Part shown: positions 1 to 9,336 of the stretch, one piece after another
Numbering within the stretch: the stretch's first letter is position 1
Layout: each line of letters begins with the position of its first letter
DNA from: Oscillospiraceae bacterium
GTDB lineage: Bacteria > Bacillota > Clostridia > Oscillospirales > Oscillospiraceae
Assembly (NCBI GenBank): GCA_009776445.1
Contig: WRNV01000007.1
Location: 1 to 55,490 of the forward strand
Length of the DNA stretch: 55,490 bases
Reading direction: 5' to 3'
Made by a program: the position numbers and the translations under genes
Notes under the pieces: generated by a model
The model's database searches: none
The model's input: only the letters and a program-made list of their open reading frames with translations
Told to the model about the DNA's origin: nothing

Positions 1-364
1 TCGGTCATGTAAATCATCTCTGCGCCTTCGTGCCTTATGGCTCTTGGTGCGTATGTGTCGCTCAAGCAAACCACCTCCGCTGATTTTGACGTCCGTCGCC
101 TCTAATAAACCAAAAAAGCGTCAAGTGGTCACATCTATTTTCATTTTTATTGAAAAAATTGGGAATAAATCGAACCGGAAGGGCGGTAAGTATGGTAAAC
201 CAAGGCGACTTGATAGAGCGCCCTCACCGAATTATTGAATCAGCGCCGTAAGATATCCTTCAAGAAGTGTACAAAGTAATTAATGCTCTGATTATACCGT
301 CTACCTAATGCCGAAGTAAAATTAAATCAAGCAGGAAAAAATACTGCGGTGGTTTTGAAGACTC
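1..364. other. Gene-poor stretch upstream of the ATPase gene
   Basis: I see no convincing gene here. A 64-codon open frame (44-238, plus) has basic, low-complexity composition and no clear ribosome binding site, so I do not call it. The upstream gene, if any, ends outside the window. Confidence 0.5.
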
Positions 365-414
365 TTGACAAACCAAGAAATCGGCTATAGTATAGTAAAA
401 TCAAATTATAGCCG
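365..414 (+). promoter_or_regulatory. Promoter with overlapping inverted repeat (candidate operator)
   Basis: TTGACA at 365-370 is followed by overlapping TATAGT hexamers at 386-391 and 391-396, giving spacers of 15 or 20 nt. A perfect 8-bp inverted repeat, CGGCTATA (382-389) and TATAGCCG (407-414), straddles the -10 region and the expected transcript start. That is a typical place for a repressor site, or for a small hairpin just before the ribosome binding site. The promoter call is fair; the operator role is inferred from position only. Confidence 0.5.
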
Positions 415-429
415 AAAGGTGCGTTGGCA

Positions 430-1659
430 ATGCCCTATATTCAAAGAGCTATGGAACAGACGTTTAAACAGTTATCTTCAGAGTATCCCGCTGTTTTGCT
501 AACGGGACCGAGGCAAACTGGCAAAACTACAATGCTTGAAAAACTGATGAAAGAAGAAAACGTAGGGCGCACATATGTAACGCTTGATGACCTGAACGAT
601 CGCGAAATGGCGAAAAACGACCCCAAGGCGTTCTTTCAAATCAATAAGCCTCCTATTCTTATCGATGAGGCGCAATATGCTCCAGAGCTTTTTCCATATA
701 TCAAAATACACATTGACAAAAATCATAACGCGGGGGACTTTTGGATCACTGGGTCTCAAGTGTTCAGGTTAATGAGAGGCGTACAGGAATCTCTTGCTGG
801 GCGCATGTGCCTATTGACTATGCACTCGCTCTCGCAATCGGAAATATACGGATTGCAAACACAGCCGTTTGAACTGAATATTGACAAACTCGCCGAAAGG
901 GCTAAAACAGTAAAATCGGCTGACATCAATGAGATATACGGGCGTGTTTTCAATGGCGGGATGCCCGCGTTAATTAGCAAAAAATACACAGATCGCAGGG
1001 CATTTTACAGCAGTTATGTTAGCACATATATCGACCGGGACGTGAGGGATATTTCGGGAACGGTGGATTCGCTGAAGTTTTTAAGGTTTATCACTGCCGC
1101 TGCCGCGCTGACAGGACAAATGCTGAACATAAAGACTCTCGCTGATGCTTCACAGATAGATCAACAACAAGCGAAAGCATGGCTGTCGATCCTTGAGACG
1201 CTAGGGATAATTTTTTATTTACATCCTTATTCAAACAACGTGCTTAAACGGACAGTGTCCAAACCAAGACTATATTTTCACGATACAGGGCTTGTTGCTC
1301 ACTTGATAAAATGGAATAGTAGCGAAACCCTTATGAACGGCGCAATGAGTGGCGCGATTCTTGAGAATTTCGCTGTAGCCGAAATCATCAAAAGCTATCA
1401 TAACTGTGGTATTGAGCCGTGCGTCTACTACTACCGAGACAAGGATGCTAAGGAAATTGACGTCATTATGGAAAGCGACGGGAAACTATACCCGATCGAA
1501 ATAAAAAAGACATCAACACCTGCGCCACAGCTCATAAGGGTGTTCAATGTGATTAATAAATCCCCATATATCCGCTCGACAGGAGCTGTATTATGTACGA
1601 GCGATAAATTGTCCGCATTTAATAGCGACAACTTGATTGTGCCAATATGGTTAGTGTGA
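430..1659 (+). CDS. AAA family ATPase with C-terminal DUF4143 domain
   Basis: This is a P-loop ATPase of the widespread AAA_14/DUF4143 family, whose cellular role is not established. The N-terminal third has a Walker A motif (GPRQTGKT, about residues 26-33) and a Walker B-like ILIDEAQ near residue 77. The C-terminal part carries the nuclease-like DUF4143 signature, including a YYRD...EIDVIME stretch and YPIEIKKT. The length, about 409 aa, is normal for the family. ATG at 430 is preferred over TTG at 424 because AAAGGTG at 415-421 is properly spaced for it. The gene stands alone with its own promoter, and such genes are often accessory and patchily distributed. Family assignment is secure; function is not. 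Confidence 0.85.
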   Translation: MPYIQRAMEQTFKQLSSEYPAVLLTGPRQTGKTTMLEKLMKEENVGRTYVTLDDLNDREMAKNDPKAFFQINKPPILIDEAQYAPELFPYIKIHIDKNHNAGDFWITGSQVFRLMRGVQESLAGRMCLLTMHSLSQSEIYGLQTQPFELNIDKLAERAKTVKSADINEIYGRVFNGGMPALISKKYTDRRAFYSSYVSTYIDRDVRDISGTVDSLKFLRFITAAAALTGQMLNIKTLADASQIDQQQAKAWLSILETLGIIFYLHPYSNNVLKRTVSKPRLYFHDTGLVAHLIKWNSSETLMNGAMSGAILENFAVAEIIKSYHNCGIEPCVYYYRDKDAKEIDVIMESDGKLYPIEIKKTSTPAPQLIRVFNVINKSPYIRSTGAVLCTSDKLSAFNSDNLIVPIWLV

Positions 1660-1857
1660 AACACAGGTGGGCGGAACAAGAGAATTTTCAGTACGAAAAA
1701 CGTTGATCAGCGTTTCACGCCAAATATTAACCCTTTCATGCCGCAACTAACAAAGTGAAGTTTTCCTGTGATATAACTTAACTTGATATAAACGCCGTAT
1801 TAAATTTCTGACTGAATCATTTGGAGTGATTTTAATTTGGGGACGGAAATTATGACT

Positions 1858-1878
1858 ATTGTGCCATTTTGGCACAAT
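1858..1878. other. Perfect 9-bp inverted repeat with 3-nt loop
   Basis: ATTGTGCCA (1858-1866) and TGGCACAAT (1870-1878) pair perfectly around TTT. No T-run follows on the plus strand, so it is not a classical intrinsic terminator for the ATPase gene that ends about 200 bp upstream. It may be a protein binding site or a decayed repeat. Confidence 0.4.
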
Positions 1879-1949
1879 TACTATTTAAAGCGCTAAAGTC
1901 TCCCAATACTGTTTTCGCGCCTAATAAAAACTATCAGCCACATTGAAGC

Positions 1950-2090
1950 TATTGTTCAGTGGGCATCCAAAAACACAGGTTGGTTACAGCCAACGCACTA
2001 GTACTGCGATGGAAACTTGTACAATTGTACAAACTTGTGTGCGGAGCCTGTAACCATTGCGAGTTTTTTGGATACCCGCTGAACAGTTAC
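1950..2090 (+). mobile_element. MITE-like element, copy 1 (141 bp)
   Basis: This is one of five copies of a dispersed element with inverted ends. The left end reads TGTTCAG-N-GGCATCCAAAAA and the right end TTTTTTGGATACCCGCTGAACA, which is its near reverse complement. Inside, TGGTTACAGGC on the left arm faces GCCTGTAACCA on the right arm. The flanks CATTGAAGC (1941-1949) and CATTGAACT (2091-2099) match at 7 of 9 positions, as expected of an aged 9-bp target duplication. The element carries no open reading frame. Confidence 0.8.
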
Positions 2091-2130
2091 CATTGAACTC
2101 ATAACCTCCCGTTTGTCTATTTTTTTTGTA

Positions 2131-2160
2131 TTGACTAAAGGCTTATATATTTGATATAGT
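2131..2160 (+). promoter_or_regulatory. Promoter for the glycosyltransferase gene
   Basis: TTGACT at 2131-2136 and TATAGT at 2155-2160 are separated by 18 nt. The predicted transcript would start near 2167, leaving a leader of about 110 nt before the ATG at 2279. No other gene lies in between. Confidence 0.5.
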
Positions 2161-2278
2161 AAGGCGAGACGACCGTAACAACTATATAATGTGTTTTGAA
2201 ACAGTTTTACTGTACGTATTGACGATGATATGTTATTATAACAATGAATTTACGATACAATATGGTTGAGGGTATTTT

Positions 2279-3610
2279 ATGGCTAAGAAAAAAAACAAAA
2301 AAAGAAACCTGCGGGAAGCTCAGCCTGAAGTTAGGCTTTCACAATGTATGATAGTCAAAAACGAAGAGAAAAACATTGAAAGAGCGCTTAGCTGGGCAAA
2401 GGGGATCGCGTTTGAACAGATTGTGGTAGACACGGGTTCCGTAGACCGCACGGTGGAGATTGCTCAAAAACTGGGAGCAAAGGTATATCATTTTTCGTGG
2501 ATAAGCGACTTTAGCGCGGCTAAGAACTACGCGATCGAGAAAGCTACGGGGAATTGGATAGCGTTTCTTGACGCAGACGAATACTTTACGCCCGCCGACG
2601 CCGAAAAAATGATGTACCATATCAAACAAATACAGTCAACTCCAGCGTTGCGCACGAAATGGTTTGCCGTGAATTGCCCGTGGGCGCAACTTAACGATTC
2701 GGGCAATCCGTTTGCCATATTCGCTCAGGAGCGCGTGTTTCGCAGTTTCATACGATATGTCGGTAGAATACATGAACACATCGACATGGATGTGAGCCAC
2801 CTCTACCGGGTGGACGACATAACGATAATGCATACAGGCTACACGCAAGCCGCGTATGGCGAAACGCAGAAAGCTGACCGCAACATTGAGATGCTTAGGG
2901 CGGAACTGATTGCGAAAAACGACGATCTGAATATTAAGTCTTACCTTGCTGATTCGCTTATCGTCAAAGGCGGACTGGAAAATCATTCCGAAGCCGTAAC
3001 GCTGTACAAGCAGGTCATAGAAGGTGGGCCGGAGGTTCACCCCGTACTCAAGAAAAAAGCATATACGACGCTGATGGATATGTACAAAGAAAGCGCCGAC
3101 CGCCTATCGGAATGTGAGGAAATATGCCGAAAAGGCATTCGCGAGTTTCAAAATGACATAGACCTTGATTACTACCTCGGATACATTCTAAATCAGAAAA
3201 AAGAATTCAAAGAGGCATGGGAGGTCTTTCAGAGATGCGAAAAAAACCTGCTTAAATCCTCCGCGCTCGACGATTCAGTGATCGTTTCTATCAGACCGCA
3301 GGTGTTATTCATCCAGATGGCGCTGGCGGCGCAAGGACTCGAAAATGTAGAAGGCGTTGTAAGATACTCTACAATGGTACTAAGAGAAGACAAAAACTAT
3401 GAAGGGGTACTTAAACCATATATTTGGATACTACTAAAGCACGGGGCGACAGAAGACGAGGTTCTCGGGCTATTGGCAAAAATGTATGATATGGACAACC
3501 CTGGGGACTTGGTGTTCATAGGGCGGGCGGCTAAGGACTGTGGAGCAATCTCGCTCGCGCGCAGAGTCTTGGGCTTGGCGCAGGAAAGAATTAATAGACA
3601 TAGTCAGTGA
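2279..3610 (+). CDS. Family 2 glycosyltransferase with TPR-like C-terminus
   Basis: The N-terminal domain (about residues 18-130) is a GT-A fold family 2 glycosyltransferase. It shows the opening SQCMIVKNEEKNIERAL, the conserved VVDTGSVDRT turn and the metal-binding FLDADE motif. This architecture, a GT2 domain followed by helical tetratricopeptide-like repeats (about 220-440), is common in Clostridia, and some members glycosylate peptides or surface polymers. Donor and acceptor cannot be read from the sequence. No signal peptide or membrane segment is visible, so it should be cytoplasmic. The very basic first 15 residues (MAKKKNKKRN...) are unusual. It ends 13-19 bp before the topoisomerase gene, so the two may be cotranscribed. 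Confidence 0.88.
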   Translation: MAKKKNKKRNLREAQPEVRLSQCMIVKNEEKNIERALSWAKGIAFEQIVVDTGSVDRTVEIAQKLGAKVYHFSWISDFSAAKNYAIEKATGNWIAFLDADEYFTPADAEKMMYHIKQIQSTPALRTKWFAVNCPWAQLNDSGNPFAIFAQERVFRSFIRYVGRIHEHIDMDVSHLYRVDDITIMHTGYTQAAYGETQKADRNIEMLRAELIAKNDDLNIKSYLADSLIVKGGLENHSEAVTLYKQVIEGGPEVHPVLKKKAYTTLMDMYKESADRLSECEEICRKGIREFQNDIDLDYYLGYILNQKKEFKEAWEVFQRCEKNLLKSSALDDSVIVSIRPQVLFIQMALAAQGLENVEGVVRYSTMVLREDKNYEGVLKPYIWILLKHGATEDEVLGLLAKMYDMDNPGDLVFIGRAAKDCGAISLARRVLGLAQERINRHSQ

Positions 3611-3629
3611 ATGAAGTGATGGTGTGTCA

Positions 3630-5618
3630 ATGAAGGAAACTAACCGTATCGCGGAATATGGAAATGACAGTATAAGCGCTCTCAAAGGCGCGGATCGCGT
3701 AAGGAAACGTCCGGGCGTAATTTTCGGCTCGGATGGGATCGAAGGTTGCCAGCAAGCTGTATTTGAGATATTGTCCAACTCGATAGACGAGGCGCGCGAG
3801 GGTTTTGGCAATATTATCACAGTTACACGCTATGATGGCGATATATTTGAGGTTGAGGATTTTGGGCGAGGCTGTCCTGTTGGCTGGAACCAAACCGAAA
3901 ACAGCTACAACTGGGAATTAGTATTCTGCGAATTGTACGCAGGAGGTAAATACCGCAACGACGAAGGCGAAAACTATGAGTTTTCGCTAGGCCTCAACGG
4001 GCTTGGATCGTGCGCGACTCAGTATTCCTCACAATTCATGGATGTGACGATATATAGGGACGGCAAGAAATACTCGCTCCGTTTTGAAAAAGGCGAAAAC
4101 ATAGGCGGATTGCAACATGAAGAGTTTACAGGAAAACGAACTGGTACGATAATAAGGTGGAAACCGGATCTGGAGGTATTCACAGATATTGCGGTACCGC
4201 CAGAATACTTTGTCGATATCCTCAAAAGGCAAGCTGTGGTCAACGCCGGAGTTACTTTCCGGTTCAGAAACCAGATCGGCTCCAAGTTCGAGACGACGGA
4301 CTTTTTGTATAAAAACGGGATACTTGATTATGTTGCCGAGATCAGCGGGGATGATCCGCTGACGCAGCCAGTGTTCATTGAGGCGCAACGGCGCGGTCGC
4401 GACAGGGAAGACAAGCCGGAGTACAAGATCAAGCTGTCTGCGGCTTTTTGTTTCTCAAACAGCGTAAATATTATTGAACACTACCACAATTCGTCTTGGC
4501 TCGAGCATGGAGGCTCGCCAGAAAAGGCTGCCCGTAGCGCGTTCGTGGCAGAAATCGACGCGTACCTCCGAAAAAACAACAAGTACCAAAAAAACGAGAG
4601 TAAACTGACGTTCACAGACGTCCAGGACAGTCTGATACTTGTTACGAACTGCTTTTCGACGCAGACTTCGTTCGAAAACCAAACTAAAAAAGCCATCACG
4701 AATAAATTCGCGCAAGAGGCTATGACTGAATTTCTCCGAAGCCAACTTGAGGTCTATTTTATTGAGAATAAATCCGAAGCGGACAAGATATCGGAGCAGA
4801 TACTCATCAATAAACGTAGCCGCGAAACGGCGGAAAAAGCAAGGCTGAACATCAAAAAGAAACTATCTGGCGGGATCGACATCATGAGCCGCGTACAGAA
4901 GTTTGTCGACTGTAGGACTAAAGATATATCAAAACGCGAGATATACATCGTCGAGGGCGATAGCGCGCTCGGCGCGTGTAAGCTCAGCCGCGACGCGGAA
5001 TTCCAAGGGATAATACCAGTGCGCGGCAAGATCCTCAATTGCCTTAAGGCGGACTACGGCAAAATTTTCGCAAATGACATAATTACCGATATAATTAAAG
5101 TACTCGGGTGCGGAGTCGAGCTGCAAAGCAGGCACTCCAAGGATTTAAGCGCGTTCGACTTAGGAGCGCTGCGTTGGCGCCGCGTAATAATATGCACCGA
5201 CGCGGATGTCGACGGCTTTCAGATCCGCACTCTGATACTCACGATGCTTTACCGGCTCGTCCCTACACTGATAGAGGAAGGGTTTGTATACATAGCCGAA
5301 TCACCGTTATTTGAAATCGAATGCAGAGGTAAGACATATTTTGCGTATTCAGAGCGCGAAAAAACGGAGATTGTTAGCAAGTTTGGAGCTGCAAAACATT
5401 CGATAAGCCGATCAAAAGGCTTGGGGGAAAACGATCCAGACATGATGTGGCTAACGACCATGAACCCCGAAACGAGGCGGCTTATCAAGGTTATTCCTGA
5501 CGAAGCCGCTGCGACTGCCGCATCGTTTGACCTGCTGCTTGGCAATAATCTCTCAGGGAGAAAAGAATTCATATCCGAAAACGGATATAAATATTTGGAT
5601 GTCGCGGACGTGTCATAG
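3630..5618 (+). CDS. parE: Type IIA topoisomerase subunit B, divergent ParE/GyrB-like
   Basis: This is the ATPase/TOPRIM subunit of a type IIA DNA topoisomerase that, with the next gene, passes DNA duplexes to decatenate or relax chromosomes. The GHKL ATPase has the catalytic Glu and Asn in FEILSNSIDEA, then EDFGRG and AGGKY. The lid motif is GLNGLG where most GyrB/ParE have GLHGVG. The TOPRIM domain shows YIVEGDSALG (about residue 440) and TDADVDG (about 524). Several sites depart from standard gyrase B, so this is probably the second, topo IV-like pair rather than the main gyrase. The start is either ATG 3630 or GTG 3624; neither has a strong ribosome binding site. Calling it ParE rather than a gyrase paralogue is inference. 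Confidence 0.85.
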   Translation: MKETNRIAEYGNDSISALKGADRVRKRPGVIFGSDGIEGCQQAVFEILSNSIDEAREGFGNIITVTRYDGDIFEVEDFGRGCPVGWNQTENSYNWELVFCELYAGGKYRNDEGENYEFSLGLNGLGSCATQYSSQFMDVTIYRDGKKYSLRFEKGENIGGLQHEEFTGKRTGTIIRWKPDLEVFTDIAVPPEYFVDILKRQAVVNAGVTFRFRNQIGSKFETTDFLYKNGILDYVAEISGDDPLTQPVFIEAQRRGRDREDKPEYKIKLSAAFCFSNSVNIIEHYHNSSWLEHGGSPEKAARSAFVAEIDAYLRKNNKYQKNESKLTFTDVQDSLILVTNCFSTQTSFENQTKKAITNKFAQEAMTEFLRSQLEVYFIENKSEADKISEQILINKRSRETAEKARLNIKKKLSGGIDIMSRVQKFVDCRTKDISKREIYIVEGDSALGACKLSRDAEFQGIIPVRGKILNCLKADYGKIFANDIITDIIKVLGCGVELQSRHSKDLSAFDLGALRWRRVIICTDADVDGFQIRTLILTMLYRLVPTLIEEGFVYIAESPLFEIECRGKTYFAYSEREKTEIVSKFGAAKHSISRSKGLGENDPDMMWLTTMNPETRRLIKVIPDEAAATAASFDLLLGNNLSGRKEFISENGYKYLDVADVS

Positions 5619-5647
5619 CGCAAACGTAGTCCGCAAATGGTTAGCTT

Positions 5648-7882
5648 ATGAAAAAGAAAAAAGGCGAAACAAAAAAATCGAATAACGCCAATGTCGCCGG
5701 ATTGCACGCGGAGGTGCTTGAGCAGCCGATAACGGATACGCTTGAGATAAACTACATGCCATACGCTATGAGCGTCATAATTTCGCGCGCTATTCCTGAG
5801 ATCGACGGGTTCAAGCCGTCGCACAGGAAACTGCTGTACACAATGTACAAGATGGGGCTGCTTACAGGCGCACGTACGAAGTCAGCGAACATTGTCGGCC
5901 AGACGATGCGCCTCAACCCGCACGGCGACGCAGCCATATACGACACGCTCGTGCGCCTATCAAAAGGGTATGGAGCGCTGCTGACGCCCTTTGTTGACTC
6001 GAAAGGCAATTTCGGCAAGGTGTTCTCGCGTGATATGGCTTGCGCGGCTTCTCGATACACAGAAGCAAAACTCGCGCCGATATGTGCGGAACTGTTTAGC
6101 AACATCGACCGCGATACGGTTGATTTTATCGATAACTACGACGGTACATCGAAGGAGCCAAGGCTACTACCCACAACGTTCCCAAACGTGCTAGTCAGCG
6201 CCAATACAGGCATAGCTGTAGGGATGGCAAGCAACATTTGCGGATTCAACCTAGAAGAGGTTTGCCGTACTACTATCGCGTTTATCGAAGACCCAAACTG
6301 CGCCCTCTCACATACGCTGAAAGCACCCGATTTTCCGACAGGCGGCGAGCTGATATACAACGCGTCGGAGCTTGAGTCGATATACACGACGGGGCGCGGC
6401 AGTATAAGGGTCAGGGCGAGCTGGCGCTACGTAAAGAATGGAAACCTTATTGAGATCACGGAAATTCCATATTCCACCACAGCAGAAGCGATAATAGACA
6501 AAGTGGCGGAACTCGTTAAGCAAAACAAATTGCGCGAAATATCCGATATGCGAGACGAAACCGACCTTTCCGGCCTAAAGCTGACGATCGACCTCAAGCG
6601 AGGGGTCGAGCCGGACAAACTAATGGCTAAACTATTCAAACAAACCCCGCTGCTGGACAGTTTCTCGTGCAACTTCAACATCCTCATCGCGGGTTCGCCA
6701 CGCGTCATGGGCGTACGGGAGATTCTGGAAGAATGGACAGCGTGGCGCGTTGATTGCGTCAAGCGGCGCGTATATTGCGATCTGCAAAAAAAGAAAGACA
6801 AACTGCACCTTTTACTTGGACTTGAAAAGATCCTGCTGGACATAGACAAAGCTATAGCGATCATCCGGGCGACCGAGGAGGAAGCAGAGGTCGTACCGAA
6901 CCTTATGGTAGGGTTCGGCATAGATGAACGGCAAGCGGAATATGTGGCGGAGATAAAGCTACGCAACATAAACCGAGAGTACATCATAAACCGCACCAAA
7001 GAGATCAGCGAGATCGAGCAAGAAATTGCAGACCTCGAAGACACCCTCCATTCAAAAAGGCGCGTCAACTCCATTATCATACGTGAACTGAAGGATGTTA
7101 TTAAAAAATATGGCCAGGAACGCAAGACCAGGATAGTTCATGAGGATGAGATAGAGGCGTTCGATGGAGAAGAACACATAGAAGATTACGCAGTAAATAT
7201 TTTCCTGTCCCGTGAAGGTTATTTCAAAAAGATAACGCCGCTGTCTCTACGGATGGGCGGAGAGCATAAATACAAGGAGAACGACGGGCCGTTTTTGAGT
7301 TTCGAGTCCTATAATAAAAATGAATTGCTGGTCTTTACCGACAAGCAGCAGGTATACAAAGCGCGGACACGCGATTTTGAGGATACGAAAGCCTCCAGCC
7401 TCGGTACATACCTCCCAACTGCGCTGGGGATGGACGAAGGGGAAAATGTCATATACCTGCTCGACCCCAGTGATTATAGCGGACATATAATATTTTTCTT
7501 TGAAAACGGGCGAGCCGCGAGAGTAGAGCTGTCGACGTACGCCACGAAAACAAACCGCAAGAAACTTACCGGCGCGTATTCGGACAGAAGCACTGTATGC
7601 TCATTGTTCCGCTTGGATGGGGAGGCTGAACTGGCAGCCTACTCCAGTGACGGGCGTGCCGTAGTGTTCAACTCTGCTTTGGTCGCGCCCAAAGCGACCC
7701 GCGCGACGCAAGGCGTACAGGTCATGTCGCTTAAACGAGGACGTGTGCTGGAAAAGGCTATGTATTTCGATCAAACTCCAATTAAAAATCATTTGAAATA
7801 TCGAGTAAGGGCTATACCGGCAGCCGGCGCGTTTCTAAAGCCGGAGGACAGAGGGGAAAAACAATTGGAGCTGGAGTTGTGA
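5648..7882 (+). CDS. parC: Type IIA topoisomerase subunit A, ParC-like
   Basis: This is the DNA cleavage/rejoining subunit partnered with the upstream B subunit. The winged-helix breakage domain carries the catalytic tyrosine at residue 137 (AASRYTEAKL), preceded by PHGDAAIYDT at 91-100. The position equivalent to E. coli GyrA Ser83 is Ala95, while the Asp87 equivalent is Asp99. A coiled region near 430-490 and a C-terminal beta-propeller part follow. I find no canonical GyrA box (QRRGGKG), which argues for topo IV rather than gyrase. At 744 residues it is typical of ParC. It begins 29 bp after the B subunit gene in an obvious two-gene unit. The strongly basic N-terminal leader (MKKKKGETKK) is unusual. 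Confidence 0.87.
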   Translation: MKKKKGETKKSNNANVAGLHAEVLEQPITDTLEINYMPYAMSVIISRAIPEIDGFKPSHRKLLYTMYKMGLLTGARTKSANIVGQTMRLNPHGDAAIYDTLVRLSKGYGALLTPFVDSKGNFGKVFSRDMACAASRYTEAKLAPICAELFSNIDRDTVDFIDNYDGTSKEPRLLPTTFPNVLVSANTGIAVGMASNICGFNLEEVCRTTIAFIEDPNCALSHTLKAPDFPTGGELIYNASELESIYTTGRGSIRVRASWRYVKNGNLIEITEIPYSTTAEAIIDKVAELVKQNKLREISDMRDETDLSGLKLTIDLKRGVEPDKLMAKLFKQTPLLDSFSCNFNILIAGSPRVMGVREILEEWTAWRVDCVKRRVYCDLQKKKDKLHLLLGLEKILLDIDKAIAIIRATEEEAEVVPNLMVGFGIDERQAEYVAEIKLRNINREYIINRTKEISEIEQEIADLEDTLHSKRRVNSIIIRELKDVIKKYGQERKTRIVHEDEIEAFDGEEHIEDYAVNIFLSREGYFKKITPLSLRMGGEHKYKENDGPFLSFESYNKNELLVFTDKQQVYKARTRDFEDTKASSLGTYLPTALGMDEGENVIYLLDPSDYSGHIIFFFENGRAARVELSTYATKTNRKKLTGAYSDRSTVCSLFRLDGEAELAAYSSDGRAVVFNSALVAPKATRATQGVQVMSLKRGRVLEKAMYFDQTPIKNHLKYRVRAIPAAGAFLKPEDRGEKQLELEL

Positions 7883-7941
7883 CTTGTCAGTTATCAGTTA
7901 TCAGTTAAAAGATAAAAGATAGAAGATAGAAGTTATGAGTT
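7883..7941. repeat. Short tandem simple repeats
   Basis: The spacer consists of short tandem units: TCAGTTA repeated from about 7886, then AAGATA/GAAGATA units, then TTATGAG twice. It looks like slippage-generated filler between parC and the lipoprotein gene. Confidence 0.6.
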
Positions 7942-9336
7942 ATGAGTGGTAAGATGATGAAACGCCTGTTACTGTTTGCGTTGTTGCTTGCGATTATTGC
8001 TGTGCCGACTGGATGCGCGGCTATACTTGAAGGTGATAAGATGATTGAAAGCCCACATTCAGCCATTCAATCTGAAACGCCTCCGGAGGAGCGAATAGAG
8101 GTCTCGGATTACGACGGGCTTTTAGCTGAGATTTTAAATTTCGTAATGCAGCACGATGATTCCGGCAGGGTGTACGCCTATGCTTACCATGGCCAAGTTG
8201 AAGCGGACGTCCAACGCGCTTGCAGTGAGTTGAAGAGTATTAATCCTATCTGTGCTTATGCCGTTTCAGAGATAGAAGGCGTAGCGATGAGAATAGTGTC
8301 ATATTATGAGATAGACATAACCATAACGTATAATCGCTCGAAACAGCAGGTAGACTCGATCGCGAACGTATCCACGTTACGGTATTTAAGGACAGAGCTA
8401 CTCAATGTCATGAGTGAATATAGCGATGAAGTGGTGTTTCACACAACGCTCAACGTAACAAAAGAGGAAATTGTGGAGTACGTTAAGGAAATATACTACG
8501 AAAACCCCAGAAAAATAGTAATGAAGCCGATAGTTGTGGCGGAAGTATTTCCAGATAGCGGCGAGGATAAGGTATTCGAACTACGGTTCGGATATATTGA
8601 ACGCGCAAGCATATTGAGTCAGTACGGAGAAAAACTTGCCTTGAGCACGCGACGCAATACAGAGCGCGCTGTCGGGGAAAATGACGCTGAGATCCTGCTA
8701 TCTCTGGTTGAAAACCTCATTGCCGCATGTACTTATGACGAGGGTATGGCTAAATCTATCAGCGTCCATGGCGCCCAAAACTTTGCCGCTACCGCGTACG
8801 GTGCTTTGGAAAATGGAAACGCGGTAGGGGAAGGCTTCGCGATGGCGTTTAAGGCCCTTTGTGACGAGCTTAGCTTTGATTGCCGCGTTGTACTAGGATA
8901 CCGCAACAACATAGTTCATGCTTGGAACATAGTGTTGATCAATGGCGATTATTACCATATTGACGTTGCAATGTGCGCCGCTAATGGAATTAAGACAGCT
9001 TTTTTAAAAACGGACGTGTATATTTTCGCAAACAGATACATTTGGGACATGGCAAATACAGTAAACTGTAGGGGCGCAATGACGTATGAAGATATAGCGG
9101 GTGAAGAAGAAACGAATGAAAATGGAGATGAAAACGGAGATGGCTATGGTAATGGTAATGGTAGCGGTAGTGGTAATGGTAGCGGTAATGGTAGTGGTAA
9201 CGGTGATGTGAACGGTAACGGTATCGGTAACAGTGACGGTGAAGATGAGGATGTTGCAGTTGCGGATATCAATTCTGAAGAGAAATCAGACGAGCAGATA
9301 GAACAAAACGACGTTACTGTTTTGGGCTATCCCTGA
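7942..9336 (+). CDS. Lipoprotein with degenerate transglutaminase-like domain
   Basis: The protein starts with a lipoprotein signal: basic MKR, a hydrophobic stretch, and a lipobox ending at Cys25 (VPTGC). It should therefore be anchored on the outer face of the membrane. Residues about 250-360 resemble the transglutaminase/cysteine-protease core: GEGFAMAFKALCDEL, then VHAWNIV with His326, then YYHIDVA with Asp341. The residue normally occupied by the catalytic Cys is Gly296 (NAVGEGF), so ordinary transglutaminase chemistry is unlikely and a binding role is more probable. The C-terminus is a low-complexity acidic Gly/Asn/Ser tail encoded by near-identical 6- and 12-bp units around 9140-9240. 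In-frame ATGs at 7942, 7954 and 7957 are all possible starts. Confidence 0.8.
   Translation: MSGKMMKRLLLFALLLAIIAVPTGCAAILEGDKMIESPHSAIQSETPPEERIEVSDYDGLLAEILNFVMQHDDSGRVYAYAYHGQVEADVQRACSELKSINPICAYAVSEIEGVAMRIVSYYEIDITITYNRSKQQVDSIANVSTLRYLRTELLNVMSEYSDEVVFHTTLNVTKEEIVEYVKEIYYENPRKIVMKPIVVAEVFPDSGEDKVFELRFGYIERASILSQYGEKLALSTRRNTERAVGENDAEILLSLVENLIAACTYDEGMAKSISVHGAQNFAATAYGALENGNAVGEGFAMAFKALCDELSFDCRVVLGYRNNIVHAWNIVLINGDYYHIDVAMCAANGIKTAFLKTDVYIFANRYIWDMANTVNCRGAMTYEDIAGEEETNENGDENGDGYGNGNGSGSGNGSGNGSGNGDVNGNGIGNSDGEDEDVAVADINSEEKSDEQIEQNDVTVLGYP
9138..9240 (+). repeat. In-frame GGTAATGGTAGC-type microsatellite
   Basis: Tandem GGTAATGGTAGC-like units encode a Gly-Asn-Gly-Ser tail in the lipoprotein. 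The repeat is in frame, so changes in unit number would alter linker length without a frameshift. Similar tails act as flexible surface linkers. Confidence 0.7.

Noticed and set aside
44..238. 64-codon frame at the left edge
   Set aside because: Basic low-complexity product, no ribosome binding site and no recognisable family.
9138..9240. Regular short repeats considered as a CRISPR-like array
   Set aside because: The units are 6-12 bp, contiguous, without spacers, and in frame within the lipoprotein gene.
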